In this document: in pieces, positions 27,254 through 36,374 of the stretch
How the letters are laid out: the number at the start of each line of letters is the position of its first letter
Numbering within the stretch: the first letter of the stretch is position 1
Made by a program: the position numbers and the translations under genes
The notes under the pieces: model-generated
The model's database searches: none
What the model saw: only the letters and a program-made list of their open reading frames with translations
Told to the model about the DNA's origin: nothing
From: Panacibacter microcysteis
GTDB lineage: Bacteria > Bacteroidota > Bacteroidia > Chitinophagales > Chitinophagaceae
NCBI RefSeq assembly: GCF_015831355.1
Contig: NZ_JADWYR010000001.1
Coordinates: forward strand, 868,001-932,000
Direction of reading: 5' to 3'
DNA length: 64,000 nt

Positions 27254-30200
27254 TTAGAAAGTAACATTCAAACCAACTGTGCTTACAACCGGAATTGCTC
27301 CTCCAGCATTATCATATCCAAAAGCTGTAGCATCGCCTCCATATTCCGTTGTGTAACCAAGATTGTTTTTAAATGTTTTCAGGTTCTGCACGTTGGCGAA
27401 GATTCTCAGGTTCTTCACTTTTATTTTCGACAGCATTCTCTGATCAAAATTGTAACCCAATTGCAGGTTTCTGATGCGGAAGTAACTGCCGTCTTCAATA
27501 TTGTAAGTAGAACCATTGTAATTATTTCTATGGCTTTGCGCAATGATTGGAACCCAGTTTGATGTACCAGGACCGTTCCACCTGTCAAGTTTTTCGGCAG
27601 AATAGTTAACACGTTGAAATGGAGATTCCAAAGAGCCCCATGTTCTGAAAATTTCATTGCCGTAAACGCCAACAACGTCTATACCAAGATTAAACCCTTT
27701 GTAGGTGAGATTGATTGAAGCGCCATACGTGAAATCAGGTGTAGGATTACCTATAAAGGTTCTGTCTAACGCCGAAATAATTCCATCCCCGTTTACATCT
27801 TTAAATTTAAAATCACCCGGAACCGGGGAACCGTTAGGACCAAGACCTCCACCTACGCTTGAAGCATCAGGAGACTTTGAAATTTCCGTAACACTCTGGT
27901 AAATACCTTCTACTATATACCCATAGAATGAGCCAATGGGTTGACCAGGTACTGTTCTGCTCTCTGCGCTACCATTGTTTTGAAATGCCCTGGAAAGAAA
28001 ACCATTAGGTAAGTCATCGCTAAGTTTAAGAACTTTGTTCTTCAGGAATGTTATGTTTCCTGAAACATTTAATGTCAAATCTTTTGAGAACTGCTGATTC
28101 CAACTGGCGGTAAACTCTTCACCCCAGTTTCTCAAACTACCACCGTTTACAAGCTTGTTAGGTAAGCCAAGCGTTGAACGATCAACAAACGTCATAAGAT
28201 CATTGGTAGTTCTGTTAAAATAATTCGCTTCAAAATGCAGGCGGTTATCAAAAGCATTTAATTCAACACCCGCTTCCCATGCTGAAACAGTTTCCCATTT
28301 TAAGTCGGGATTTGGCAGATATTCCTGTCTTGCAGCAGAGTAAACATTTGTTCCAAACACGGCATTTGTACCGGTCAGCAGGTTCGGATAAAAAGGATAG
28401 TTTAAAGGTGTTCCGTCTAATCTTGAAGCAGTCTGATTTCCCAGTACGCCAACGGAGCCTTTCAGTTTGATGTAATCAAATATTTTTTGATTAGCCATGA
28501 ATGCTTCTTTAGATAATTCCCAGGCAGCACCCACAGCCCAAAATTGTTGATCGCGGTTATTGGCAGGAAGTCTTGAAGACGCGTCATTTCTGAACGAAGC
28601 ATTCAGATAATATTTGCCCTTGTAATTATACAATGCCCGACCCAGATAAGAAACGGTTGAATACTCACTTTGGGAAGACCTGGAAGATGTTCCGGCTGAA
28701 TTTTCGAAGCCGCTTGTGATATACCAGAACCTTGGATCGTTAGGAATAGGTGTTCCGTCAACACCATTTTGTCCTGAATTACCCTGTCTTCCAAAATAGC
28801 CAAAATAATAAGTTGTAAACCCTCCGGTAAGTGTAAGATTATGATCGCCAAAATTTGTTTTATAGTTCAGCACATGGTCCTGTTGCCATTTCCTGTAAGA
28901 GTCATTATTCTGCTGAATTTTGGTAAGCTGGCTATAAAGATAAGGCTGATCATTCCTTGGATTATACGCATAGTAAAGTGGTGTATATTGGCGTTTATCT
29001 ATATTACTGATATCTCCGTATAAGGTGGACCTGAAAGTAAATTTCCTCAAAAAAGTCACCTCTGCATATATACTTCCTACAGTTCTGTACTCAATATTTC
29101 TTACAGTATTCCACTCATTCTCTACGCGCAACAAAGGATTTACAACACCAGACGACTGCAGCCCTACATCCAGCCCTGAATAGATGTCTGTAAGTATACT
29201 GTCAGTTCCGTACGGATTTTTTACCAGGAACGGTTTGGTATCTGCAGAAACCAGCGGAATTACTTTTCTTGCATCATCTAATACTGAAGTTGCATCGTAT
29301 GGATTATTCTGCCTCGTGCCATTGAAAATTACGCCAACCTTTATATTCTTCGTAAGCTTTACTTCATCGCTCAATGAAATAACCCAACGCTGTAATTCTT
29401 CGTGTCTTACTATTCCTTCGTCTTTGATATACCCAACCCCTAAATTGAAGCGGTTTTTGTCAGAACTTACGGAAAGACTTAAATTATTGGTGTTGAAATT
29501 ACCTGTCTGGGAAACTGCATCGATCCAATCGGTATTTGCGTTGAGGCCTGTATAATCAAAAGGGTCTGTAACACCATCATTTGCACGTTCTTCTGCAAAC
29601 AATGTCTTGAAACCCTCCCCATCTACAAATTGTATTTTGTCTGTGAGTTTCTTTATGCCATATGTTGTATTGAAATTGATACTAACCTGCCCTGCCTTAC
29701 CTTTCTTTGTAGTAATTGCGATAACACCCGTTGCACCTTTTACACCAAATATTGCAAGAGATGAAGGGTCTTTCAATACCTCAATAGATTCAATATCATT
29801 AGGGTTCAGGTAATCGATGTTATCATTGAAAATTCCGTCCACAACATACAAAGGACTAACCTGGCCAATGCTTACTGTACCACGTATCCTGATATCGGGA
29901 GCTCTTCCGGGTGTGCCATTGTTTACAACAGACAAACCTGCTACGCGACCTTGCAGAGATGCTACAGGATTCGTGTTCGGTTTATCTGCCACAACCTTAC
30001 CATCAACTTTTACAATAGACCCCGTAAGATCTCTTTTGCTTGCCGTACCATAACCGATAACTACCACGTCTGTAAGTGTTTGGTTAAGCCCTTTCAGCAC
30101 CACATTGATCTCTACTTTGTCGGCCACCGCTATTTCCTGGCTTTCGTAACCAACATAACTGATGACCAACACATCTGTTGATTCTACCGTAATGGAAAAA

Positions 30201-30685
30201 TTACCCTGCGCATCTGTTGTGGTACCCCTGTTGGTGCCTTTTACCATAACAGATACACCGGAAAGTGGTGCATTATTTTCACCGGTGATCTTTCCTTTAA
30301 TCACTGCCTTTACTTCATTTGTACCATCAGCAGTTTCCTTAATAACAATCAGGTTATTTTGCATCAGCTCATAAGAAAGAGCCGTTTCTGCAAAAAGGCG
30401 ATCCAACACCTGCTTTAGTTCGGCATCCTGTACATTGAGCGATACCTTTTGTTTTAAATCGAGCAGATCATTGTTATACAGGAACCTGTAGTTGGTTTGT
30501 TTTTCAATACTAACAAGTACATCTGTAATCTGCGTTTTCTTTAGCTTCAAACTAATCTTCTGCTGGCCAAATCCATCGGCGGATGCCTGCAGACTGCATA
30601 TGAAAACCATTACAACCATTAGTTTCATAATCAGCAATAGTTTTTGGAACAACGGTTTTTTTTCAGCCGTCTTAAAAGATTTCAT
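27254..30685 (-). CDS. susC: SusC/RagA-family TonB-dependent transporter with STN domain
   Basis: The 1143-residue outer-membrane transporter imports oligosaccharides with SusD. Order: signal/anchor region to about 37; secretin/TonB short N-terminal domain (STN) at about 45-115 (ITDVLVSIEKQTNYRFLYN); carboxypeptidase-regulatory-like domain at about 128-200 (GKITGENNAPLSGVSV); plug from about 205 (VVVIGYGTASKRDLTGSI, then LYVVDGIFNDNIDYLNPND); then the 22-strand barrel ending in NVTF. The STN domain is what allows SusC to signal to a FecR anti-sigma factor, and such a pair is encoded just upstream on the same strand. That suggests substrate-induced expression of the locus. Confidence 0.95.
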   Translation of the reverse strand: MKSFKTAEKKPLFQKLLLIMKLMVVMVFICSLQASADGFGQQKISLKLKKTQITDVLVSIEKQTNYRFLYNNDLLDLKQKVSLNVQDAELKQVLDRLFAETALSYELMQNNLIVIKETADGTNEVKAVIKGKITGENNAPLSGVSVMVKGTNRGTTTDAQGNFSITVESTDVLVISYVGYESQEIAVADKVEINVVLKGLNQTLTDVVVIGYGTASKRDLTGSIVKVDGKVVADKPNTNPVASLQGRVAGLSVVNNGTPGRAPDIRIRGTVSIGQVSPLYVVDGIFNDNIDYLNPNDIESIEVLKDPSSLAIFGVKGATGVIAITTKKGKAGQVSINFNTTYGIKKLTDKIQFVDGEGFKTLFAEERANDGVTDPFDYTGLNANTDWIDAVSQTGNFNTNNLSLSVSSDKNRFNLGVGYIKDEGIVRHEELQRWVISLSDEVKLTKNIKVGVIFNGTRQNNPYDATSVLDDARKVIPLVSADTKPFLVKNPYGTDSILTDIYSGLDVGLQSSGVVNPLLRVENEWNTVRNIEYRTVGSIYAEVTFLRKFTFRSTLYGDISNIDKRQYTPLYYAYNPRNDQPYLYSQLTKIQQNNDSYRKWQQDHVLNYKTNFGDHNLTLTGGFTTYYFGYFGRQGNSGQNGVDGTPIPNDPRFWYITSGFENSAGTSSRSSQSEYSTVSYLGRALYNYKGKYYLNASFRNDASSRLPANNRDQQFWAVGAAWELSKEAFMANQKIFDYIKLKGSVGVLGNQTASRLDGTPLNYPFYPNLLTGTNAVFGTNVYSAARQEYLPNPDLKWETVSAWEAGVELNAFDNRLHFEANYFNRTTNDLMTFVDRSTLGLPNKLVNGGSLRNWGEEFTASWNQQFSKDLTLNVSGNITFLKNKVLKLSDDLPNGFLSRAFQNNGSAESRTVPGQPIGSFYGYIVEGIYQSVTEISKSPDASSVGGGLGPNGSPVPGDFKFKDVNGDGIISALDRTFIGNPTPDFTYGASINLTYKGFNLGIDVVGVYGNEIFRTWGSLESPFQRVNYSAEKLDRWNGPGTSNWVPIIAQSHRNNYNGSTYNIEDGSYFRIRNLQLGYNFDQRMLSKIKVKNLRIFANVQNLKTFKNNLGYTTEYGGDATAFGYDNAGGAIPVVSTVGLNVTF

Positions 30686-30753
30686 ACTTTAGAATTAAAG
30701 GTTAAACAATCCAGCCGCAAGGCTGGGTAATACACACACGTTAAACCTGGCTT

Positions 30754-30781
30754 AGCGGGGAATGCGCCAACATTCTCCGCT
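30754..30781. other. Hairpin in the susC leader region
   Basis: AGCGGGGAATG and CATTCTCCGCT form an 11-bp stem with one G-U type mismatch and a 6-nt loop, followed on the plus strand by TATTTTTTATTT. It lies 70 bp upstream of the susC start, in the transcribed direction of susC. It may be a leader structure or the end of an antisense transcript; there is no plus-strand gene to terminate. The rest of the 328-bp gap (30686-31013) holds repeat locus 7. Confidence 0.4.
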
Positions 30782-30919
30782 TATTTTTTATTTGGGGTGT
30801 AGTGCGTTCTCATAAAACATCAGTAGTCTCATTGGCATTTTACTTTTTTACTTTAAAAAGAATGGGTGATTTTACCGGCAGCGTAACCTATTTTCTGATC
30901 GCTCCCGCTGATATATGAC

Positions 30920-30975
30920 CTGGTGCTGAAGTGTGCGACGCAACGGAAGCCTCATTTTTGTTTTCAGCCTGGCCA
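30920..30975. repeat. Dispersed repeat locus 7: single right arm
   Basis: The core GTGCGACGCAAC at 30933-30944 is followed by GGAAGCCTCAT and, at the end, CAGCCTGGCC. It belongs to the subtype with AGCCTCAT instead of GGCGATGCCAT next to the core. It lies between fecR and susC. Confidence 0.75.
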
Positions 30976-31013
30976 ACAATCTTAGAAAGCTATAACCTGT
31001 AACGGGTTATGTT

Positions 31014-32135
31014 TTATTTTACTGACTGTACGTGAATTTCTTTTCCTGTTATGCCGAAATCGAAATCCTGTGCAGCTTTCAGCGCGTAAAACGCTTCTGC
31101 AACAGTCTCCGTTTCGAAAGAACCTGTAAAATTCAACTGTTTTACTGCATCATCATCAAACACAATTTTTACGTTATACCATCTTTCCATCTTACTGGCC
31201 AGTTCTGCAAAACTTTCTCCGCGAAACAACAGCCTGTTATAAACCCAGGCGGTCTCTATTCTTTCATCTTCATGTACTGGTGTGGTAAGTTGTGTTATGT
31301 GGTAGTCGTCAGCAATCTTTGTTTGTGGTGCTTCTCTATCATCAGGCAATATTGTTGTGCTTTCTGCTGCAAGCTTCCCCACAATTAGTTTTTGATTGGG
31401 ATGCAACAGTATAGGTTTTTGAACTTTTGCACCATGCCTTGTTACCTGTACAAGGCCGCGTATAAGGGTTGTTTCAACAGTTTTGTCTGTAACGTAAGAT
31501 TTTACGTTGAAAGCGGTGCCCAATACGCGTATATCATAGCCTGATACATGCACCACAAATGGGCGGTCTGGCAGTTTCACCACATCAAAATACGCCTCCC
31601 CATCGAGGGTTACCTCTCTTGTTTTGCCCGTAAAATCTTTATCGTATGTTACATGAGAGCCTGCATTGAGCCAAACAGTGGAGCCGTCAGGCAAAATAGT
31701 TCTTGTACGGCTGCCATTTTCTGCCACCAGGTTTTGTTTGGCTTCTTTTTCAGGCGGTGTACTGGTGCGTTGGGTACCTGTAAACATCCAGGCCATTATA
31801 AATATTACCAATACGGCTGCCACGCCGCTAAGAGCATAAAAATATTTTCTGCGGGATCTTATTTGTATAACGGGAATATCTTCACCGGGAATTGTTTCTG
31901 TTTTGGCAAGCTGAAGAATACGGGAAATATGGCGGGTATCTTCTTCTATGCTGTTAGGCTCCTCCTTTGTTTCGCCGGGGTGCCACATACGTTTCATAAG
32001 ATCATATTGCTGCTGCAATGCAAAATCCTGCGCCAGGATCTGCATGAGTTGTTCCTGCTCTTCTGCTGTGGCTTCGCCACTAAGGGAGCGGGCCATGAGA
32101 AACCATAAGCTGTTATGAGTTGGTTGGTCTTGCAT
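31014..32135 (-). CDS. FecR-family anti-sigma factor
   Basis: The 373-residue inner-membrane protein has an N-terminal cytoplasmic region of about 90 residues (with EEQEQLMQILAQDFALQQQY) and one membrane helix at about 97-116 (FYALSGVAAVLVIFIMAWMF). A periplasmic FecR domain follows (LPDGSTVWLNAGSHVTY, VTLDGEAYFDV, GTAFNVKSY), then a DUF4974 domain at the end (FAELASKMERWYNVKI, FTGSFETETVAEAFYAL). It should hold the adjacent ECF sigma factor inactive until the STN domain of SusC signals. The gap to the sigma gene is 48 bp. Confidence 0.93.
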   Translation of the reverse strand: MQDQPTHNSLWFLMARSLSGEATAEEQEQLMQILAQDFALQQQYDLMKRMWHPGETKEEPNSIEEDTRHISRILQLAKTETIPGEDIPVIQIRSRRKYFYALSGVAAVLVIFIMAWMFTGTQRTSTPPEKEAKQNLVAENGSRTRTILPDGSTVWLNAGSHVTYDKDFTGKTREVTLDGEAYFDVVKLPDRPFVVHVSGYDIRVLGTAFNVKSYVTDKTVETTLIRGLVQVTRHGAKVQKPILLHPNQKLIVGKLAAESTTILPDDREAPQTKIADDYHITQLTTPVHEDERIETAWVYNRLLFRGESFAELASKMERWYNVKIVFDDDAVKQLNFTGSFETETVAEAFYALKAAQDFDFGITGKEIHVQSVK

Positions 32136-32183
32136 TCAGTATCCATAAAGACATGGAAAAGCCAACGTTCTACTAAAGGAAGG

Positions 32184-32783
32184 TTAAAAATTTCCGGCTT
32201 TTTTTTCTGCGGCGGAAGAAGGGTAATTGCGCCTGGGTTTTTCAAGTTCAAGTGCAGTGCAAATTCTTTTTACCGCAATCGCCATTTGAACATCGATAGT
32301 ATTTACAGAAATATTGAGTATCTGGGAAACTTCTTTGTACTTTAAACCGTCCTCGCGTACCAGCTTAAAGATCATTTTACAACGTGGCGGAAGCTCATCG
32401 ACGGCTTTTTGCATCTGCTGCATCATTTCGCCGGTTATCATCAGCGCGGCAGGGTCTCCTACCGCTTCGCCCATATCTATATCCAGGTAATCAAAAGATT
32501 CAGCAACGAGCTGCTGTGCTTTACGCGATAAAGCGTTGAGCGACTGATTCTTTACCGCAATATAGAGATACACCGTTATGTTGTCAATATCTTTTACCTT
32601 CTCTCTGCGGCTCCACAGTTTTACAAATACGTCATCCACCACCTCTTCAGCAATCTCGTTGCTGCGGGTAAGCAGGCGTGAAAAATGTAAAAGTCTTTTG
32701 TGAAAGCATTTATACAACCCGGCCAGCATTTGCTCATTGCCTTGTGCAATGCCCTGTTGTATGTGCAATAGATCAGTAATCAT
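32184..32783 (-). CDS. ECF RNA polymerase sigma factor (FecI-like, Bacteroidota type)
   Basis: The 199-residue ECF sigma factor has region 2 at about 25-90 (EIAEEVVDDVFVKLW, ITVYLYIAVKNQSLNAL) and region 4 at about 125-180 (ELPPRCKMIFKLVREDGLKYKEVSQILNIS, given here in part as the helix-turn-helix KYKEVSQILNIS). It is the first gene of the minus-strand sigma/fecR/susC/susD series and probably activates the locus promoter(s). The C-terminal tail is basic and Pro/Ser rich. Confidence 0.92.
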   Translation of the reverse strand: MITDLLHIQQGIAQGNEQMLAGLYKCFHKRLLHFSRLLTRSNEIAEEVVDDVFVKLWSRREKVKDIDNITVYLYIAVKNQSLNALSRKAQQLVAESFDYLDIDMGEAVGDPAALMITGEMMQQMQKAVDELPPRCKMIFKLVREDGLKYKEVSQILNISVNTIDVQMAIAVKRICTALELEKPRRNYPSSAAEKKAGNF

Positions 32784-32807
32784 TTAAGCAAGCAGTAAAA
32801 GATGTAG

Positions 32808-32815
32808 CAAAGTTG
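32808..32815 (-). promoter_or_regulatory. Putative -7 box of the ECF sigma gene
   Basis: On the minus strand the sequence reads CAACTTTG, one mismatch from TAnnTTTG, 24 bp before the ATG at 32783. No clear -33 element could be assigned. Confidence 0.35.
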
Positions 32816-32931
32816 AATAAAACACTTTACATATTAGTAAAAATCTTATTCGCCTTATGTGTCTTACAACCAGATATTAGCGCAAACTTATATTTTTTTA
32901 GCAAAAAAATCTTTAAAGCCAAAAGAAAATT

Positions 32932-33016
32932 ATGTACCCGGCAGCAGTACGCTATGCAGCTCCTGTTGCGTCGCACTCTTGTACTGTAATGCTATATGCA
33001 GCTACGCCGGGTGCAA
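32932..33016. repeat. Dispersed repeat locus 8: complete 85-bp unit
   Basis: It opens ATGTACCCGGC, has the core GTTGCGTCGCAC at 32965-32976, and closes GCCGGGTGCAA. Inside the ends, CAGTAC (32945-32950) can pair with GTACTG (32981-32986), so the unit can fold as a two-step hairpin. It occupies the 311-bp gap between the sigma gene and the FkbM gene; the remainder holds only the sigma promoter region. Confidence 0.85.
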
Positions 33017-33094
33017 CAACGCACAAAAAGATTATCACCTTCCGGGTGTAAGAAGTAAGCAGAACTAGGGCTACAAGGGCTACAGCCTCTTCAA

Positions 33095-33883
33095 TCAGCT
33101 CAAAAATTGCTGCACACGTTTCATTCTTTCTGCAGGTACGAATAAAATATCAGAAGAAGCAATCTGCTCTGCAGGTAGTATATCGCAACTTACCAGCTTA
33201 TTATGCTGCAGGTTATAAGCCTTGTACCCCAGGTCCCTGAAATACGCAAGCATGATGGGTAATTGCTCTCCCCAGGTTTCCAGTTGTACCAGCGGCTTGT
33301 GCTTTTCCAGCACTGGTCTCAGTTCCGGGAAAACGACCGTTTCATACCCTTCTATATCGCATTTTATATAATCGATCTTTGACAGGCCACCAAACACCTC
33401 GCTTCCTTTGCGTATATCACTTTCAAAAATGAGCTGGTTTACACTAATGCTTTCGTCTTTTAAAATGGTAACCGTACCATGCCGCAGGTATTGCAATTTT
33501 TGCAGGAAAGGCGGCATACCAAGTTTTACCGGGCCGCCGTTCATATTGCCGAGCGCAAAAGGAAAAATGGTAACATTTGGTTTTTTAGGTAACAATTTCT
33601 GCAACAACTCCCTGTATGGTTTTACAGGCTCTACACTATACAAGTTGCCATTCGTGTTTATAATGCTGCTAAAAACATAACTGAAATAACCAAGGTTCGC
33701 GCCTATATCTATAACCGTATCAGTTGGTGCCACAATCTTTTTTACAAAATAGTGCCACTTATATGTCTCATTTAATTTGAGTGCACCACTTTTATAACCG
33801 GTAATAAAAACGGTTTGCAACATTTTTAAGTAACCCGCCAATCCTAATGTTTTATAAAGCCATGCTTTAAGCTTATCTGTCAT
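33095..33883 (-). CDS. FkbM-family methyltransferase
   Basis: The 262-residue S-adenosylmethionine-dependent methyltransferase has the class I SAM motif VIDIGANLGYFSYVF at about 57-71, the acidic motif II YSVEPVKPY near 88, and IDYIKCDIEGYETVV, typical of FkbM proteins, near 172. FkbM-type enzymes O-methylate sugars or polyketides. A position in cell-surface glycan modification is possible but no glycan cluster surrounds it. It lies downstream of the sigma gene on the same strand in reading direction but with its own likely promoter box, so it is probably independent of the locus. Confidence 0.85.
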   Translation of the reverse strand: MTDKLKAWLYKTLGLAGYLKMLQTVFITGYKSGALKLNETYKWHYFVKKIVAPTDTVIDIGANLGYFSYVFSSIINTNGNLYSVEPVKPYRELLQKLLPKKPNVTIFPFALGNMNGGPVKLGMPPFLQKLQYLRHGTVTILKDESISVNQLIFESDIRKGSEVFGGLSKIDYIKCDIEGYETVVFPELRPVLEKHKPLVQLETWGEQLPIMLAYFRDLGYKAYNLQHNKLVSCDILPAEQIASSDILFVPAERMKRVQQFLS

Positions 33884-33902
33884 TATACTATTTTGTTTTC
33901 GT

Positions 33903-33910
33903 CAAAGATG
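33903..33910 (-). promoter_or_regulatory. Putative -7 box of the FkbM gene
   Basis: The minus strand reads CATCTTTG, one mismatch from TAnnTTTG, 19 bp before the ATG at 33883. Confidence 0.35.
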
Positions 33911-34114
33911 GGGGTAAAGGGGAGGAACTGTTTTTCGAAAATAGCGGAGTTTATCGGCATTAGCAACGAAAATATAAAGTGGGTAATTTGTTGCGCAGTA
34001 TTACGCTGCCTGTAGAGGTGTCTTCAATCTATTAATCATGTCGTTTACCTCAGCACATATCATTACCATAACCTTATAGTCAGGTATGTTTGTCCCGGTC
34101 TTCGCATTGCCCCG

Positions 34115-34183
34115 TATAGTTGTTGCAGTTGAAGAGTGCGACGCAACAAAAGCCTCATGCTTAGGCTGGTGCCGGGCCCCAAA
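34115..34183. repeat. Dispersed repeat locus 9: single right arm next to a stop codon
   Basis: The core GTGCGACGCAAC at 34136-34147 is followed by AAAAGCCTCATGCTT and the end GGTGCCGGGCCCC. Its outer end is about 10 bp from the stop of the GHL10-type gene. The remaining part of the 309-bp gap (33911-34114) shows nothing I recognise. Confidence 0.75.
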
Positions 34184-34192
34184 CCTTACTTT

Positions 34193-35743
34193 TTATTTTG
34201 GAATTGCCCAGCCTTTGTTTGTTTTAATAAGCTGTACGGGGTTGCTGATTTTACTTTCGTTATTTTCTTTATCTACCGCGCTTACAGCTATATAACATTG
34301 GTTCCATTCTGCAGGTATTTGTGCAACGCTTAAGGCATAATCAAAAGTTGTTGATGTTGCAGTTACAATCGCCAGCGGAAGATTGCCAAGCAAACCAAAA
34401 TCGTCGGAAATATAGAGCACATATTGTTTGATCTTTTCTGACTCATTTGTTTCTTCTGCTTTTGCATAAACAGAAAAGGAGTTGTTCTTCCTGTTTTCTG
34501 TATAGTTGGTGATAAGTGGCGATTGCGGTGCAATATTATCTATCCATGGCATGGGTGGTACCAGCGCAGGGAAACGATAATAATTATTTCGCAGGCTGTC
34601 TGCCCACCCATGTGGGTTTGCCATGAGGTTTTTTGCACTGTAATAGATGCTGCCCTGCACGGTTTCGTAAGTGCGCAATTCTTTAATCTCCTGGGGAATT
34701 TCGTAGGTGCTGCGCCATGCGGCTGTTGGCTTTTCATAAACGCGGTACACGCCATGGCCAATATACACGTGCTTGCCAAAACTGTGTTTTGCCCACCAGT
34801 CGAGCAACACATCGTAATCGCATAAGGGGTGGCCAATCTCCCAGTATAATTGTGGCGCCACATAATCTATCCAGCCCTCTTTTAACCACAGCAGGATGTC
34901 TGCATACAGATCGTCGTAGTTTGTTTGCCCGGCTTTTGTATCGCTGCCTTCCGGGTCTTTGTCTTTATTGCGCCATACACCAAAGGGGCTGATACCAAAT
35001 TTCACCATTGGCTTTGTATCGATCATCGTTTCGTGGATCAGCCTGATGATGCTATCGCAATTGCTGCGGCGCCAGTCATCTTTCGATAATCCTTTTCCAT
35101 ATTTGCGAAAGGCTGCATCATCAGGAAAATCTTTACCAGGAATTCTATAAGGATAAAAATAGTCATCCATATGTATGGCGTCTACATCATACCGCGTTAG
35201 AATATCTTTTACCACATTGCTTACATAGGTCATTACCTCAGGCAAACCAGGGTTGAAATATTTTTTGTTGCCATAGGTTACAAACCACTCTTTGTGCACA
35301 CGCGTAACATGCGTGGCTGCTACAGAAGAATTATTGATATCAAAAACTGCACGATAAGGATTGAGCCATGCATGAAACTCCATATTGCGTTTATGCGCTT
35401 CTTCCACCATAAACTCCAACGGATCATAAAAGGGAAACGGTGCAAGCCCCTGCACACCACTAAGGAACTCGCTCCAGGGTTCGAAGCTGGATTGATAGAA
35501 AGCATCTGTTGCAGGCCGCACCTGCACAATTACGGCATTCAGACCGGCACGCTGCAGCCCATCCAGCAGCCTTATAAACTCCAGCTTCTGGATGACTACA
35601 GGCAATCCTTTTTTAGAAGGCCAGTCTATATTGTTTACGGTGGCTATCCATGCTGCCCTGAATTCGTATTTGGGTTGGGTGAATGATACATTGGCAATCA
35701 CACAAAACAGGCAACAAACAAACAAGCCTTTCAAATGCTTCAT
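34193..35743 (-). CDS. GHL10-type glycoside hydrolase (family 10-like, DUF187)
   Basis: The 516-residue secreted protein has signal peptide MKHLKGLFVCCLFCVIANVSFTQ. A barrel domain of the glycosyl-hydrolase-like 10 type follows (FRAAWIATVNNIDWPS at about 28-43, GLNAVIVQVRPATDAFY, NMEFHAWLNPYRA, HMDDYFYPY, DYVAPQLYWEIGHP). A short fibronectin-like domain ends the protein (about 405-510). Some members of this family act on peptidoglycan-like or other bacterial glycans; the substrate here is not known. The ATG at 35743 follows a -7-like box by only four bases. Confidence 0.85.
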   Translation of the reverse strand: MKHLKGLFVCCLFCVIANVSFTQPKYEFRAAWIATVNNIDWPSKKGLPVVIQKLEFIRLLDGLQRAGLNAVIVQVRPATDAFYQSSFEPWSEFLSGVQGLAPFPFYDPLEFMVEEAHKRNMEFHAWLNPYRAVFDINNSSVAATHVTRVHKEWFVTYGNKKYFNPGLPEVMTYVSNVVKDILTRYDVDAIHMDDYFYPYRIPGKDFPDDAAFRKYGKGLSKDDWRRSNCDSIIRLIHETMIDTKPMVKFGISPFGVWRNKDKDPEGSDTKAGQTNYDDLYADILLWLKEGWIDYVAPQLYWEIGHPLCDYDVLLDWWAKHSFGKHVYIGHGVYRVYEKPTAAWRSTYEIPQEIKELRTYETVQGSIYYSAKNLMANPHGWADSLRNNYYRFPALVPPMPWIDNIAPQSPLITNYTENRKNNSFSVYAKAEETNESEKIKQYVLYISDDFGLLGNLPLAIVTATSTTFDYALSVAQIPAEWNQCYIAVSAVDKENNESKISNPVQLIKTNKGWAIPK

Positions 35744-35747
35744 GCAG

Positions 35748-35755
35748 CGAAGATA
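35748..35755 (-). promoter_or_regulatory. Putative -7 box of the GHL10-type gene
   Basis: The minus strand reads TATCTTCG, one mismatch from TAnnTTTG, and ends four bases before the ATG. This is the same close spacing as at 3924 and 43763. Confidence 0.4.
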
Positions 35756-35772
35756 AAAGAATGTGTATTGTG

Positions 35773-36225
35773 TTAATCCCCACGCATTTTATCGAGCAGA
35801 TCATTTAACATTTTTGCTTCGTCGCAGGAAATATTGTTGCCTACAATATTATCCAGTTCAGTGTTTAGTTCGTCCAGTGCGGAAAGAATAGCCAGGCCTT
35901 TTTGAGTGATGGTAATATCGACAAGTCTTTTATCTGCATCGTTGAGTTTTTTTTCTACAATGCCTTTCGTAATCATACGGTCTATAATGCGGCTTGTATC
36001 GCTCATGCGGTCAAGCATGCGTTCCCTTATCTGCATGGTACTTAACGGGTGCTTTGCACCGCGCAAAATACGTAGTATGTTGTACTGCTGCATGGTTACA
36101 TCCTGCTTTTTCAAAAAGCATTTTATCTTCTCTTCCAGCCAACTGTGAGAGTAAAGCAGGTTAACCATCACCTTAAGGTGCTCATTACGGAAACGTCGTT
36201 GTTGAATTGCGTCCTCGAGTCTCAT
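35773..36225 (-). CDS. MarR-family transcriptional regulator
   Basis: The 150-residue protein has the winged-helix layout of MarR regulators: QQYNILRILRGAKHPLSTMQIRERML covers helices 3-4 in two parts (QQYNILRILRGA, STMQIRERM), followed by DTSRIIDRMITKGIV as recognition helix and DKRLVDITITQKG as the wing. MarR proteins usually repress adjacent genes in response to small ligands. Its target may be the GHL10-type gene 30 bp downstream or the M3 peptidase region, but no operator palindrome was assigned. Confidence 0.88.
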   Translation of the reverse strand: MRLEDAIQQRRFRNEHLKVMVNLLYSHSWLEEKIKCFLKKQDVTMQQYNILRILRGAKHPLSTMQIRERMLDRMSDTSRIIDRMITKGIVEKKLNDADKRLVDITITQKGLAILSALDELNTELDNIVGNNISCDEAKMLNDLLDKMRGD

Positions 36226-36337
36226 AAGCAGTTATAATTCGCTGATTCAGGTTAATAACATGGTCAAAAAAGTCTTTACAGAGTGGAGGTTGCAGACAGG
36301 TTTCGCGGGTGGCCGTTAATAAGAGAAAGGGGTTGAT

Positions 36338-36368
36338 AAATGTGTGGGTACTGTTTACCCACACATTT
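36338..36368. terminator. Strong hairpin downstream of the M3 peptidase gene
   Basis: AAATGTGTGGGTA and TACCCACACATTT form a perfect 13-bp stem with a 5-nt loop, 7 bp beyond the peptidase stop. On the minus strand it is followed by ATCAACCCC rather than a T-run, so termination is likely but not certain. Confidence 0.5.
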
Positions 36369-36374
36369 ACATTG

